Shown here in pieces: positions 54,593 to 64,000 of a DNA stretch of 64,000 nt. The stretch is from Selaginella moellendorffii (taxonomy: Eukaryota; Streptophyta; Lycopodiopsida; Selaginellales; Selaginellaceae): the NCBI RefSeq assembly GCF_000143415.4, contig NW_003314365.1:141991-205990 (forward strand), given 5' to 3'. The notes beneath the pieces are model-generated. The model worked only from the letters and a program-made list of their open reading frames with translations. It did no database searches and was not told the DNA's origin. A program made the translations under genes and the position numbers. Every line of letters begins with the position of its first letter. Within the stretch, counting starts at the first letter, position 1.

Positions 54593-55670
54593 TCATTTGT
54601 TAGAATAGATCACGTACGATTTCTCCGGTGGCACTGCCCAACGGAAGCTCCTTAGCAAACTACAGCAAGCCATCTCTTGGAAGTCCATTCTGGACGCAAT
54701 CGCATTCCAACACTAGCCATCGATCTCGACGATCTTCTTTGCATTCTCCATCCGCCAGGCAGCTATGAGAACCCACTGTCTCCAATCCTAAAGCTCACGT
54801 CATTATCCAGATGCCCGAAACGGGCATATCCTGCCAACTAAGCCGTCAAACGTTGGCTTTGTGCAAGGTGCCCTTTCTAGGCAAATGCCTGGAGAGCCTG
54901 TCAAACAGGCATTTAGATACCACAAGCGAGCATTGATTTCCAGCTGATGCTATTTCTGTCTGGAGCATCTGTATCTTTAACTCACACTGCTAAATTTAGA
55001 GAGATAAAAATAGAAAAAATCATAAGAAAACAATAGAGAAGCACTTATTTTATCACTCGAATGGAACATATATAACTATTTCCTTTATCCATAAATGACT
55101 CTTCTGCAAGAGAAAATACTTTAGGGCTGTTCTTGATTCTTGATAGTCTAAATTGGATAATTTATGCAAATTGTAGAACTAAGATTCATTATTCCTCCCA
55201 AGGAGTGAGTAGCTAAACATCACTCTCTCCAGTCAATAGTGTTACAGGCTTCTCAAAACCTTATTTACCAGTTTAGCTGTTGCAAGATCTGCATAAATTG
55301 TGATAGGCACCATGAGTAGTATGGGATTCGATTACCATATACAAGCTTGTATATATGAAACAGATCACAATCAAAGATTTGAAGCTGCAAAGTGGCAAAC
55401 ATAGGGATAAAAAAGTTTATTCTCTCATTAAGCATGTGCAATTATGCTATTAAAGAAATGTAATTTCAGGATGCAAAACAAGCTTTCTAAAGAAAATAAA
55501 ATGTGGTAAAAAAACAGTAATTCTAAAATAACTAATATATTATTCAAATAAAAACATTGAACTTGAAAGCACATTTCTCAAGACAAGATATTTTCATGAG
55601 GATTGCAACTTGAGGCTTATGTTTTTAGAGCATTTAAATTAAATTAAGATAGACCATCTCATATATCCAC
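54593..55670. other. AT-rich gene-free interval
   Basis: No coding sequence supported. Confidence 0.5.
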
Positions 55671-57090
55671 ACCAACTATGATGTATTTAGTTCTCTCTTC
55701 ATTGAGGTATTTTTCGAGACTAGAATGCATCTTTATTGCAAACTTTTTCTCTTGAATACCATCAATGTATGAGCAAAATTTGTCATAATCCAAATCTCGG
55801 AGTTGTTTAAATTCAATTGGTGGTAAACCAACTATTTCTTTAATAGTATCATGAAATTGTAAGCAACCAAAGAAAACGACTTGAGAGACGATCCATGGGG
55901 TTCAAATATAGACCCATGAACAAGAGTGCACCCATTTTTCCAATTGGTTAAGGGTCTTGGGATACTTGGGGTTAAGCGTCCTTGAGTTTAAATAGTATTG
56001 AGCTGGGTGACTTCCTGGGAAGTCCAAATTTAGGAGTTTATATTTGGTTTCAGATCGGTCTCAAGTCCAACTTTGTTGGTTGGCTAAGGGAATCACACTA
56101 CATGTTGATTGACATCTAATTGGTCCAATTTGCTCCCGCTGGGCTCGACCTGACAAGAGAGCAGGGTTCTTGGGAGAGCTATGTCTTTCAGCTTCTGTTC
56201 ACAAGGGCGTGAACTTGCAGGGAAGCGTGGTAGATTGTAAGCAACCAAAGAGAAAGACTCGAAAGATGATCCATCGGATTCAAATATAGAGGAAAAAAGC
56301 CCATGAACAAGAGTGCACCCCCTTTTCCAATCGTTTAAGGGTTTTAGGATACTTGGGGTTAAGCATCCTTGGGTTTAAATAGTACTGGGCTAGGTGACCT
56401 CCCAGGAAGTCTAAATTCAGGAGTTTACAGAAATGCAATAGCCTAAACATAAGCTATGCTATCTTCAACACATAAATTTAGAACATATTTATATTTAACC
56501 TCCTCACCCTCGGATGAACATGATCTGCAATACCATGTATTCTTGGATACTTTTATCATTTTTTTCCACATGTTCTTCTATTTGATATTTGTTTGCAGGA
56601 AGCATAGCAAAAATCTTCAATTTTAATCTCTTTGATATTTCCATAAACTATATATACGGCTGAATGCTTTGAGACTTTAAGCTGAAGGGAAACAAGTTCC
56701 GAAATAGTTAAAGTTCCCTCAATATACATGCTCCATGAGGAATTAGATATTCGTGTAATATTTGCATTTGCATATGCATTCTAATACCAAGAACGCATCT
56801 CCTACACTAAATCCAAGTTGCCATCAATAGCTAAGATTGAAACATTTGTAACATATACTAATCTTTCATTGAACTCACAGATATGGCCACCTTTGATACA
56901 CACAATTGATGTATTTTCATGTAGTCGGCTACCTTCTTCATCGGCGTAGTCACCCCACAAGCAAACATCAACTCTATGAAAAAAGTTGTCACATATTGTC
57001 ATCATCCTCCTTTTGTTAGAACTTTCCACACCACGAGGGGTTATAGTGGTCAATCCTACCTATATCACCACACCAACTTGAGTTGGTACC
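55671..57090 (-). pseudogene. RPA1 (RPA70) pseudogene: DBD-B and DBD-C, interrupted by a TRIM
   Basis: Replication protein A large subunit, which binds single-stranded DNA. On the minus strand DBD-B reads KRRMMTICDNFFHRVDVCLW, GDYADEEGSRL and IVCIKGGHICEF (57,053-56,802). DBD-C follows: EIKIEDFCYASCKQ, KVSKNTWYCRSCSSEGEEVK (a CxxC zinc half), YVLNLCVEDSIAYV, an in-frame TAG, then AIAFHDTIKEIVGLPPIEF, ending NEERTKYIIVGVDI and a stop at 55,671. The frame is broken by one A-run shift, the TAG, and a 572-bp retroelement between AIAF and HDTIKE. DBD-A lies inverted at 57.6-58.4 kb. Confidence 0.75.
55858..56429 (+). mobile_element. TRIM (terminal-repeat retrotransposon in miniature), 572 bp
   Basis: Two direct repeats, 55,858-56,042 and 56,236-56,429, begin tgtaagcaaccaaag and end gagtttata/gagtttaca (TGTAA...TTACA ends). 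Two bases after the first lies tggtttcagatc (56,045-56,056), close to the initiator-Met tRNA primer site TGGTATCAGAGC. The 193-bp middle has no coding capacity and ends ggaagcgtggtagat. The element is flanked by the 5-bp duplication gaaat (55,853-55,857 and 56,430-56,434). Confidence 0.85.
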
Positions 57091-57573
57091 TTAGTCCTTG
57101 AGAATTTGTCCATTACGTGTTAGAAAGGGTTACAACATTCACGTGTTATGGCTTGTGGGTTTATATATTACCATTGAAAGTAAATTATTGGATGAAGAAA
57201 GTGTGAAGGTGAAGCATTCACATTACTAACACTTATGTTAATAGAAGTAATATTATGGTTTCGAGTGATGAAGATTTTTTCCTTAGAGCTTGATTTTTCA
57301 TGTTATTTTTATTGTTGGATATCCATATTGCACTAACACTCATTTTCAAGATCTAATGTAAAGCCAAAAACACTAAAGTATATATTTTCATTTTACAAAT
57401 GTCAATGTTAAATTTCAAAACCTACATTTATAAAATTATGTTAATGTTACTATTTGTAAGTAAACTAACTTCATTAAAGGCTACCAACACTGACACTAGA
57501 GGCTTTCCTCAATCCTCACCCACTGCTTGAACCTATAGTAAGTATCTTGCAGTTTGTTGTGCTTCACTAGATT

Positions 57574-58373
57574 TTGAAGTTCATAGACTATACATTTTAT
57601 GCAAATAATGGAAAAGAGTATACATGTGATTATATAGTGATTTTCAATTCTATGTTTTTTCTTTTCTACAGGATCTTAACTGTTATGGATGTAATATATC
57701 TTCATAATAATATCTGCAGTCCAATTCCAACTTGCAATATTCAACCCGAATCAAGTAAAGTGAGTAAAATGTCAAAAACAATTTCAGCAAATCTTTTCAT
57801 TGAATTTTTCCTTTCATTGTTTAAAAAAATGTAGGCATCTAAGCATCATGGTGGTGTAACAAGTGTAAGTCTTTTTTCTTTGAAACAAATTTCACAAATT
57901 TTCTTTTTTATTTTTTTTATTTTTTATTTCTGTAAATGTAGGAGAACGAGTCAAAGTGGCTCAACTGCAATTGAAAGCCTTACAAACCCTTCATATAAAT
58001 GGTCATTTAAGGCGAGAGTCACTCACAACGACACTATTAGACAATTCACTATGAAATGCACAGGTTGGGTCTTTAATTTTTATGTGGCTGATTCTGCAAG
58101 CAGTGAGATTCGTATAGTCAACTATAGTGAAACTACACATGCATTATCAGAAAAAGTTATCCAGGCTATTTTTATATTTTCTGGAACATGTGGTCTCCAT
58201 TCTGCTAGTGAGCTCTACATGCCTTTTCCTGCAGCTTAGGAGATACTTGCAGATAGAAAGATGGAGGTTATGCCTACAGAAGATGATGAATGTATTCCAC
58301 ATATTGTTCTTCACTGGAAATGTATCACTAAAATACTTGACATCACTATAAATAGTTACATTGATCTTGTTTA
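57574..58373 (+). pseudogene. RPA1 (RPA70) pseudogene: DBD-A part, inverted
   Basis: Exon pieces read ILTVMDVIYLHNNICSPI (57,672 on), then AIESLTNPSYKWSFKARVTH, DTIRQFTMKCTGWVFNFYVA, EIRIVNYSETTHALSEKVI, and after another intron MEVMPTEDDECIPHIVLHWK followed by ITINSYIDLV, where it stops. This is the linker and DBD-A of RPA1 in order. It is on the strand opposite to the DBD-B/C half and ends exactly where that half begins, so the two pieces belong to one broken gene. Confidence 0.7.
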
Positions 58374-59087
58374 GCATAATGGACCACAATTAAGAACCAA
58401 GTCAAAGCTACTTCAATGTTACTACTTATAAATAAATCAGCTTCATTATCAACCACTTTGTGGTTGATCATTGTTTAACCAAGCTACTTTGTAAACATAT
58501 TACTCATTATCACGTGGATATGATATAAAAATTATAATGATATGATCATCAATCGAACAACATTATAAACAAGCCTACATTATCACTTTAAAGGTTTAAA
58601 TGAGTATCAAATGCCAACTTTATTTAATAAAATGCAACATAATGCCATATAGATTTATAATATTTAACAGCACTAGCTTTATTCATAACATGGACAAGCT
58701 CATACCACTCTTTTTCTGAACAAACTCTAAACTAATCCAATACCAAACTACTTAATGAGCAATAGCAAGATTCCTTGAAAAGAATTAAGCATTATAACTC
58801 AAGTCTTTAATAGCAATCCTAGATAAAATGGTTTAGTGCTTCACTATTATCCATTTCATGATTCACCACTTGTAAGACCATTTTATCAATATGCATTAAG
58901 ATAGGGATTCTTGATTGTATGATATGAACATGAGCAATGAAATCACACCTCATTGCTAAATTATCTTTCCAAAAAGAGAAAATGATTTATATATTTGATT
59001 TCTTGTCCTTGATGACTTTTTTTTTCGTCTCAAATTTTGACTAAATCTCTAGCTTGTGTTTACATTGTTGTAGCACACCTTGTATTT
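58374..59087. other. AT-rich gene-free interval
   Basis: No feature supported apart from AT-rich low-complexity sequence. Confidence 0.45.
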
Positions 59088-59157
59088 CTCCCTTTAAGCC
59101 AATTGGAAAAGGAACAATTACTTGATAAAGGAACCCTTAATAGCTATTTTATTATAA

Positions 59158-59738
59158 GCTCTTGAGTATCCAGTATTATTCAAACTCAAGGATGTTTAAC
59201 TCTAAGTATCCTAAGACCCTTAACTGATTAGAAAAAGGGGTGCATTATTATTTATAGGCCTTTCCCCTCTATATTTAAATCTCTATGAATTATTTCTCAA
59301 GTTATTCCTTTTGGTTGCTTATAATCCACCATGTTTCTCTGCAAGTTCACGCCCTCGTGAACGAAAGCTAAAAGCCATAGCTCTCTCGAGAACCTCGCTC
59401 TCTTGACATCCTACCCCTCAAGTCGAGCCCAACCAGAGCAAACTAGACTTGTGAAATGTTAATTAACATATGGTGCAATTCCTTTAATTGTGATTCCCTA
59501 GCCAACCAATAGAGTTTGACCCGACATTGCTTCAATACCAAATGTAAGCTTCTGAGTTTGGATTTCCCAAGAGGTCATCTAGCTTAGTACTATTTAAACC
59601 CAAAAACACTTAACCCCAAGTATCCCAAGACATTTAACCAATTGGAAAAAGAGGTGCACTTTTATTTATGGGCCCTTTCCCTTTATATTTGAACTCCTAT
59701 AGATCGTTTTTCAAGTCGTTCTTTTTGGTTATTTATAT
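59158..59738 (-). mobile_element. Second TRIM copy, inverted and older
   Basis: Reverse-complement relatives of both terminal repeats lie at about 59,158-59,323 (outer end truncated) and 59,543-59,738. The reverse complement of 59,529-59,540 is tggtattgaagc, a primer-site relative, again 2 bases from the repeat. The internal part matches the first TRIM (ctgcaagttcacgccctcgt). The element has diverged clearly. It is bracketed by a direct repeat ctccctttaagcca at about 59,089 and 59,774. Confidence 0.7.
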
Positions 59739-59823
59739 TTATCTTTCCTATTAATCTAACTGAAAAAGTTATCTCTCCCTTTAAGCCAACTGGAAAAGGG
59801 GCAATTGTTAGTGGCTATTTTAT

Positions 59824-60353
59824 CCCCATTTATCCTTCAAAGTTCTAAAGAATCATGGTGATAGTATATTTAAATCTCATCCCATGATCATATGTACTAC
59901 AACTGCCTTTAGTCTAATTTAAGAAGAGTTTATAAAAGAGCATAGCAATGACTACTTGAACCAATAGACTAATCGCTACAATCTTGATTGATCTACTTAT
60001 AATCTTTTACCCATGATACATGGTTTAACTCATGGTAACCACCAATATGCTAACATTAATCTTGCCAACTCAAAGTATAACTTAAGTTGCTAATATATCT
60101 CACTTACAAGCCCAATTGAAAACTCGTGTAAACAATACATTTTAATCCATCTTATGAGCCCAAACACAAGTTCACATACTATGGTATAAGAAGGTAACCA
60201 AATCCATATCCAAAGAATAAATGCAAAGTTTTAGCACCCAAATATGTACCCATTCGGATCATCATTTTCATCTCTCTATATATATAATAAGATTAATTGC
60301 CCAATCTCATTAGATAGTACTCGTTGAGATATATCCTTTAATACTAAATGTAG
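59824..60353. other. AT-rich gene-free interval
   Basis: No coding or repeat structure recognised. Confidence 0.4.
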
Positions 60354-60780
60354 TGCACATGGTTTTCACCCTTTATTCTATAGTGATTTACTATAGGATA
60401 ACCATGAAATGGAACCTAAACTGTCCATGTGTCACATGTCCAAAGATAATAAAGTGAAACTCGAGTTTTAGGGCCTTGGGCTACTAAATGAAAGAATAAA
60501 ACCAAACTCCCAAGCTTGCAATCAAGGAGTGAAGGAACTGGAGCATTGTAACGCACGTGGTTTTGACCCTTTATCCTATGGTGATTTACCATAGGATAAC
60601 ACCATGAAGTGGAACCTAAACCTTTTTTGTGCCACGTTACAGATGCCATATGTCACATGCCATGTGTCCAAAAGACAATGGTGTGGAACCCGAGTTTCAG
60701 GGCTTTGGGCCACTGAATGAAGGAACGGTGACAAACTCCCAAGCATGGAGCCAAGGAGTGATGGAACCGAACTACAGAGC
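60354..60780. repeat. Direct duplication, ~195-230 bp twice
   Basis: tgtagtgcacatggttttca at 60,354 and tgtaacgcacgtggttttga at 60,547 open two diverged copies that continue through ggataa, atggaacctaaac and aactcccaagc blocks. The second copy appears to be the start of the LTR; the first may be a fragment of another LTR end. Confidence 0.65.
60571..60599. repeat. Perfect 12-bp hairpin near the LTR start
   Basis: ttatcctatggt, loop gattt, accataggataa. The first duplicate copy near 60,373 has the same hairpin with paired changes (ttattctatagt/actataggataa). Confidence 0.8.
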
Positions 60781-61354
60781 AACTCCCGAGCATACAGCCT
60801 AAGGAGTGAAGGGACAGGAGCCCGGAGCTATTTGGAACAGTCCTAGAGTAACCAACATCCCAATGCTAGGACTAGCATGCAAAACAGAGCCAAACGGAGT
60901 TTAGTGCTATTTTGGCATATGGATGGCCTAACGTGAGGACATGGGTACTCCACCAGCTAGTATGGAATGGAACTTAGGCTTAGACCCAAACCGGATGCAG
61001 AACAAGGACAAGCACGCAAGCGGGAGTTAAACTATGCCTCAGGTTAGTCGGTCATGCCCGACCTACCCCCTTTGGGCTTTCACCCCAAGCCTCCCTTAGT
61101 ATAAGGAGTTAGTCTTTGGTGTGAGACACAAAATCCCTAGGCCCCAAAGTGGAGCCGGAAGGGCGCCACGTGGTAGTGGCCGAAGCGAAAGCCAAACGAA
61201 TGTAACACATTTGGACTAAAAGCTCTGACTTGAAAGGTTGAGAGTGGGAGTGGAACTCCCAACAAAGTGCTCAAGGAACAAGCACGAAGCAAGCAATAAG
61301 CGAGGCTCCAAAAAGGGACCCAAAAGGACTAACACATGACACGTGGAAGTGTCT

Positions 61355-61775
61355 GAGATGGACCTGAGTTGGAGTCCGAGATGGACCAAGATGGAGTCCG
61401 AGATGGAGTCCGAGATGGACCGAGACGGAGTCCGAGATGGAGTTCGAGATGGACCTGAGTTGGAGTCCGAGGTAGAGTCCGAGATGGAGTCCGAGATGGA
61501 CTGAGACGGAGTCCGAGATGGAGTCCGAGATGGACCGAGACGGAGTCTGAGATGGAGTCCAAGATGGACCCGAGAAGGAATCCGAGATGGAGTCCAAGAA
61601 GGACCCGAGATGGAGTCCGAGGTCGAGACTGAGATTGGGACCGAGACCTGGACCGAGACTGAGACCGAGACCGAGACCAAGACCGAGACCAAGACCGAGA
61701 CTAAGGCCGAGACCGAGCCCGAGTCCGAGTCCAAGTCCGAGTCTGAGTTCGAGTCCGAGTTCGAGTTCGAGTCTA
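61355..61775. repeat. GAGNCC / gtccgagatgga minisatellite inside the LTR
   Basis: About 420 bp of variant 6- to 12-bp repeats: gtccgagatgga and gaccgagacgga first, then gagacc hexamers, then gagtcc hexamers. All three minus frames and two plus frames stay open through it, producing repetitive (SISD, GLGL, ETET, RPRP) translations that should not be read as proteins. Confidence 0.85.
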
Positions 61776-62774
61776 AGAGGGTGAAAGCCCAAAGCGTTCA
61801 TCTCCCAGACCCTGGGGGATTTGGTGAGCTCCAAAAGTATAGTAGGGGGAGGACTGTAGTGGAGCTAGTTTGGCCAGGAAAGGCCAATTTGGCCCAGGAA
61901 GGCTGTACCCAGTGTTGGGTGATGAGCTGCCCACTGGGAAGTCCAAGACTAGAGTGAACACGGATTGACAAGCGGGGTAGCTTGGTGAAGTGTTCAAGAG
62001 CCAGCTCTAGTTCCCTTGGGAGATCGACTGGCCGATGCTCCCAATCCAAGTGTGAGTGGCACTACCTAGTTGGATACTTGGTGTGGCTCAACAGAACCTC
62101 GCTCTAAGCCCATGGCTAGAGCACCCAAAGGCGGAAGGCGGGGAGAGTACCCACGAGGCTCACGTAAGGCCGTGGTGTTCCAAAATGTTGCCCTAAAGTC
62201 CCAGACTGTGAAAAGGAGGAGGAGCCATCCTCTAGTGTAGAGACCAAGGATACAGTCATGTGAGGAGGTAGTCCCAGAGGACCGAGGGACTTAGTGGTCG
62301 GGCTTGTGGGCCTTGATCCAGTGGCAGTGTTGGTGAACACGGCCATAAACAAAAAGGGATTTGGTGGGGACTGGAAAAGGGATATTGGGGAAGGCTAATC
62401 CCCATGTCTGTGGGCATCCTAAGGATGCTAAGGAGTGGATCGGGGATGATCACTCATGGATGGATGGCCTAGTCTTTGAGAGATGGGACTGTGATGGAGG
62501 TGGTGTCAAACCATCGGTGTGACCAAGGTGAATGGGCATGGCCTTAACGTAACAAGCTAATATGTCGGTGGTACCTTGTTGTGTCGGTCATGGGATCGGA
62601 CATGTGGAGCACTTGGACCAAGTGCAAAGGTTGAGTGGCAGGGATGCCATTCTCGGGGCTAGCAAGCCCAAGTCTGAAATAGGACTTATGGAGGTTGTGA
62701 GTGAGACTCCTTTAAGTGGTCAGAGGTGTGGTTAAGTGACTAAAGTAGAATGGAAAAATTAGTCGCTTACAACT

Positions 62775-62786
62775 TGGTATCTGAGC
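62775..62786 (+). promoter_or_regulatory. tRNA-iMet primer binding site
   Basis: tggtatctgagc, one mismatch to TGGTATCAGAGC, located 3 bases after the LTR end. Confidence 0.65.
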
Positions 62787-63088
62787 TGTTCCTTAGTCTG
62801 ACTTTTATTGATGCTCAAGTATATCACCATTGATGTTGGCATTGGAAGGTCCTAGGAGTGGGCCTATCCTTAGGCGCGATGTGGTGGATAGAAAAGGGCT
62901 AGTAAGGGAACGACTTTGGGATCTTGGGAATAGTATAAGGGTTTCCTCAGAGAGTTGAGGATGTGATCCAGATGAGCATTTGACTTAGCAAACAGGCTAA
63001 TGTAGTTGTGGTAAACAATTACAGTTGGGATCACGGGAAAGATGCAGACTCCAAAACAATAAAGGAGTCACAAGATTACCCTCATATA

Positions 63089-63262
63089 GTTAGGGTTGGT
63101 GCTCATAAATTTGAGATCGGAATTGATGACTGTGGGAGGTCAAATACGAAAGAGGACACAAGTCCTTGAAATGGTAGTTGGGGCTACCTCTAATAAATGT
63201 TGGAACAACTCAAGGAGTTAGGGGTGTACTCAGAGGATGAGTTGGTATTCTCATCGCATGGA
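63089..63262 (+). repeat. Left arm of long inverted repeat
   Basis: The stretch from ggttggtgctcataaatttg to ttctcatcgcatgga is repeated in reverse complement at 63,826-64,000 with about 85-90 percent identity by eye; weaker similarity continues inwards (ggttctaaggggtagaag). Confidence 0.8.
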
Positions 63263-63671
63263 TAAGTGGTTCTAAGGGGTAGAAGTATTGGCACATTTGG
63301 TGTCTTCACACCATCGGTTCCACGAGCCTACCTTTATGACACTTGCACTCGTGTCTAGGTCTTTTGCCAAGACCAACACAGTCGTTTCTCATGCCAACTA
63401 TCCATTGGTACTTCATCACAGTGTTCTCACACAACTCTACACCAAAGTTGCTTTCTTCTGGGAATATCTTTCCCACAACTTTAGTATGGCACATTTTGCC
63501 ATCAATGAGATACCTACTGTTCTCATACTTGGATCTTATGATCCTCCCCATACCTCATGGGGCACCATACACCTCAGTCCAAATGCCTCAACCAATCCCT
63601 TAAGACCATTCCCTGACTCCACTTAAGTCATCCAGCATTTTGGACTTTTGCTAATCCAACGACCCATAAGG

Positions 63672-63708
63672 TCCTATTTTTGAGGTGGGTCCTATTTTTG
63701 AGGTGCTA
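63672..63708. repeat. Short tandem duplication
   Basis: gtcctatttttgaggtgg followed directly by gtcctatttttgaggtgc. Confidence 0.75.
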
Positions 63709-63825
63709 GCTCACTGGAATACAACTTCTTGTATTCAGGTCCTACTCACAAGGACCATCTTTGCAAGTGTTACTCCGACACTTGATTTGTTCTCTTGGGG
63801 CAACCTTTTGCCCCTTAGGACCAAT

Positions 63826-64000
63826 TGTCCATGTGATGAGAATACCAACTCATCCTCTGAGTACACCCCCACTCCTTGGGTCTTTCCAGCATTTATTAGA
63901 GGTAGCCTTGGCTACCATTTCGAGGACTTGTGTCCTCTTTTGTATTTGACCTTTCACGGTCAACAATTCCGGTCTCAAATTTATGAGTACCAGCTTCAAC
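63826..64000 (-). repeat. Right arm of long inverted repeat
   Basis: Reverse complement of 63,089-63,262. The arm reaches the window edge and may continue. Confidence 0.8.

Larger units (their letters stand above)
60547..64000 (+). mobile_element. LTR retrotransposon, 5' part
   Basis: The candidate 5' LTR is 60,547-62,771, with TGTAA...TTACA ends. It is followed after 3 bases by tggtatctgagc (62,775-62,786), an 11/12 match to the initiator-Met tRNA primer site. The internal region has no long open frame and is probably decayed or non-autonomous; the element leaves the window before any 3' LTR. Superfamily cannot be assigned, as no reverse transcriptase or integrase words were seen. Confidence 0.6.

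Noticed and set aside
61216-61957. Open frames of 172, 187 and 115 codons with repetitive sequence
   Set aside because: They are produced by the GAGNCC minisatellite, which lacks stops in most frames; the translations are low-complexity repeats.
63288-63626. 112-codon plus-strand open frame
   Set aside because: It lies in the spacer of the inverted repeat and shows no gag or pol words; overlapping frames are equally open.

Overview
The window looks like nuclear DNA of a land plant, most likely a lycophyte of the Selaginella type. The signs are very short introns (about 50-270 bp) with GT-AG ends, plant-specific families (a plant cytochrome P450, a CHR4/PICKLE-RELATED remodeler, PLS-type PPR fragments, NADP-malic enzyme), a GC-rich P450 coding region and tRNA-primed retroelements. 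The species itself is an inference from gene style only.

Region 1 (1-29,069) is a tandem array of long units: copy 1 of 10.9 kb, copy 2 of 10.65 kb, copy 3 of 7.4 kb, and the first ~100 bp of a fourth. Each unit is a patchwork of broken gene pieces on both strands: PPR, F-box, a truncated but spliceable START-like gene, a P-loop (Crinkler/RHS-like) NTPase remnant, and an unrecognised ORF of about 160 codons. Two families of short tRNA-like (SINE-like) repeats punctuate the units, and one of them sits at every unit boundary. Copy 3 was shortened and shuffled by internal recombination.

Region 2 (29,249-49,457) holds the working genes: NADP-malic enzyme (-), adenylate kinase (+), a CYP71-clan-like P450 (+), a large PWWP-PHD-PHD-chromo-SNF2-Myb remodeler of CHR4 type (-) and, head-to-head with it, an RWD-RING E3 ligase of RNF25 type (+). 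Local duplications left a malic-enzyme pseudogene at 34.05-35.9 kb and a copy of the P450/CHR4 3' ends at 32.28-32.69 kb.

Region 3 (49,458-54,592) is gene-poor. It ends in an eIF4A-like protein whose helicase motifs are degraded and whose first RecA half seems to be present twice (-). Next to it, in divergent orientation, is an NIF/FCP1-type phosphatase fragment lacking its catalytic motif (+).

Region 4 (54,593-64,000) is AT-rich and repeat-dominated. An RPA1 (RPA70) pseudogene has been split by a 572-bp terminal-repeat mini-retrotransposon (TRIM) with a perfect 5-bp target duplication, and its DBD-A part has been inverted. A second, older TRIM lies in the opposite orientation. A larger LTR retrotransposon starts near 60.55 kb (long LTR with a GAGNCC-type minisatellite, tRNA-iMet primer site at 62,775) and runs out of the window through a long inverted repeat.

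No bacterial-style operons, CRISPR arrays or confident functional RNA genes were seen. The most noteworthy items are the multi-gene-fragment tandem array, the Crinkler/RHS-like remnant, the TRIM-interrupted and inverted RPA1 gene, the double-RecA1 pseudo-helicase and the PWWP module on the CHR4-type remodeler.
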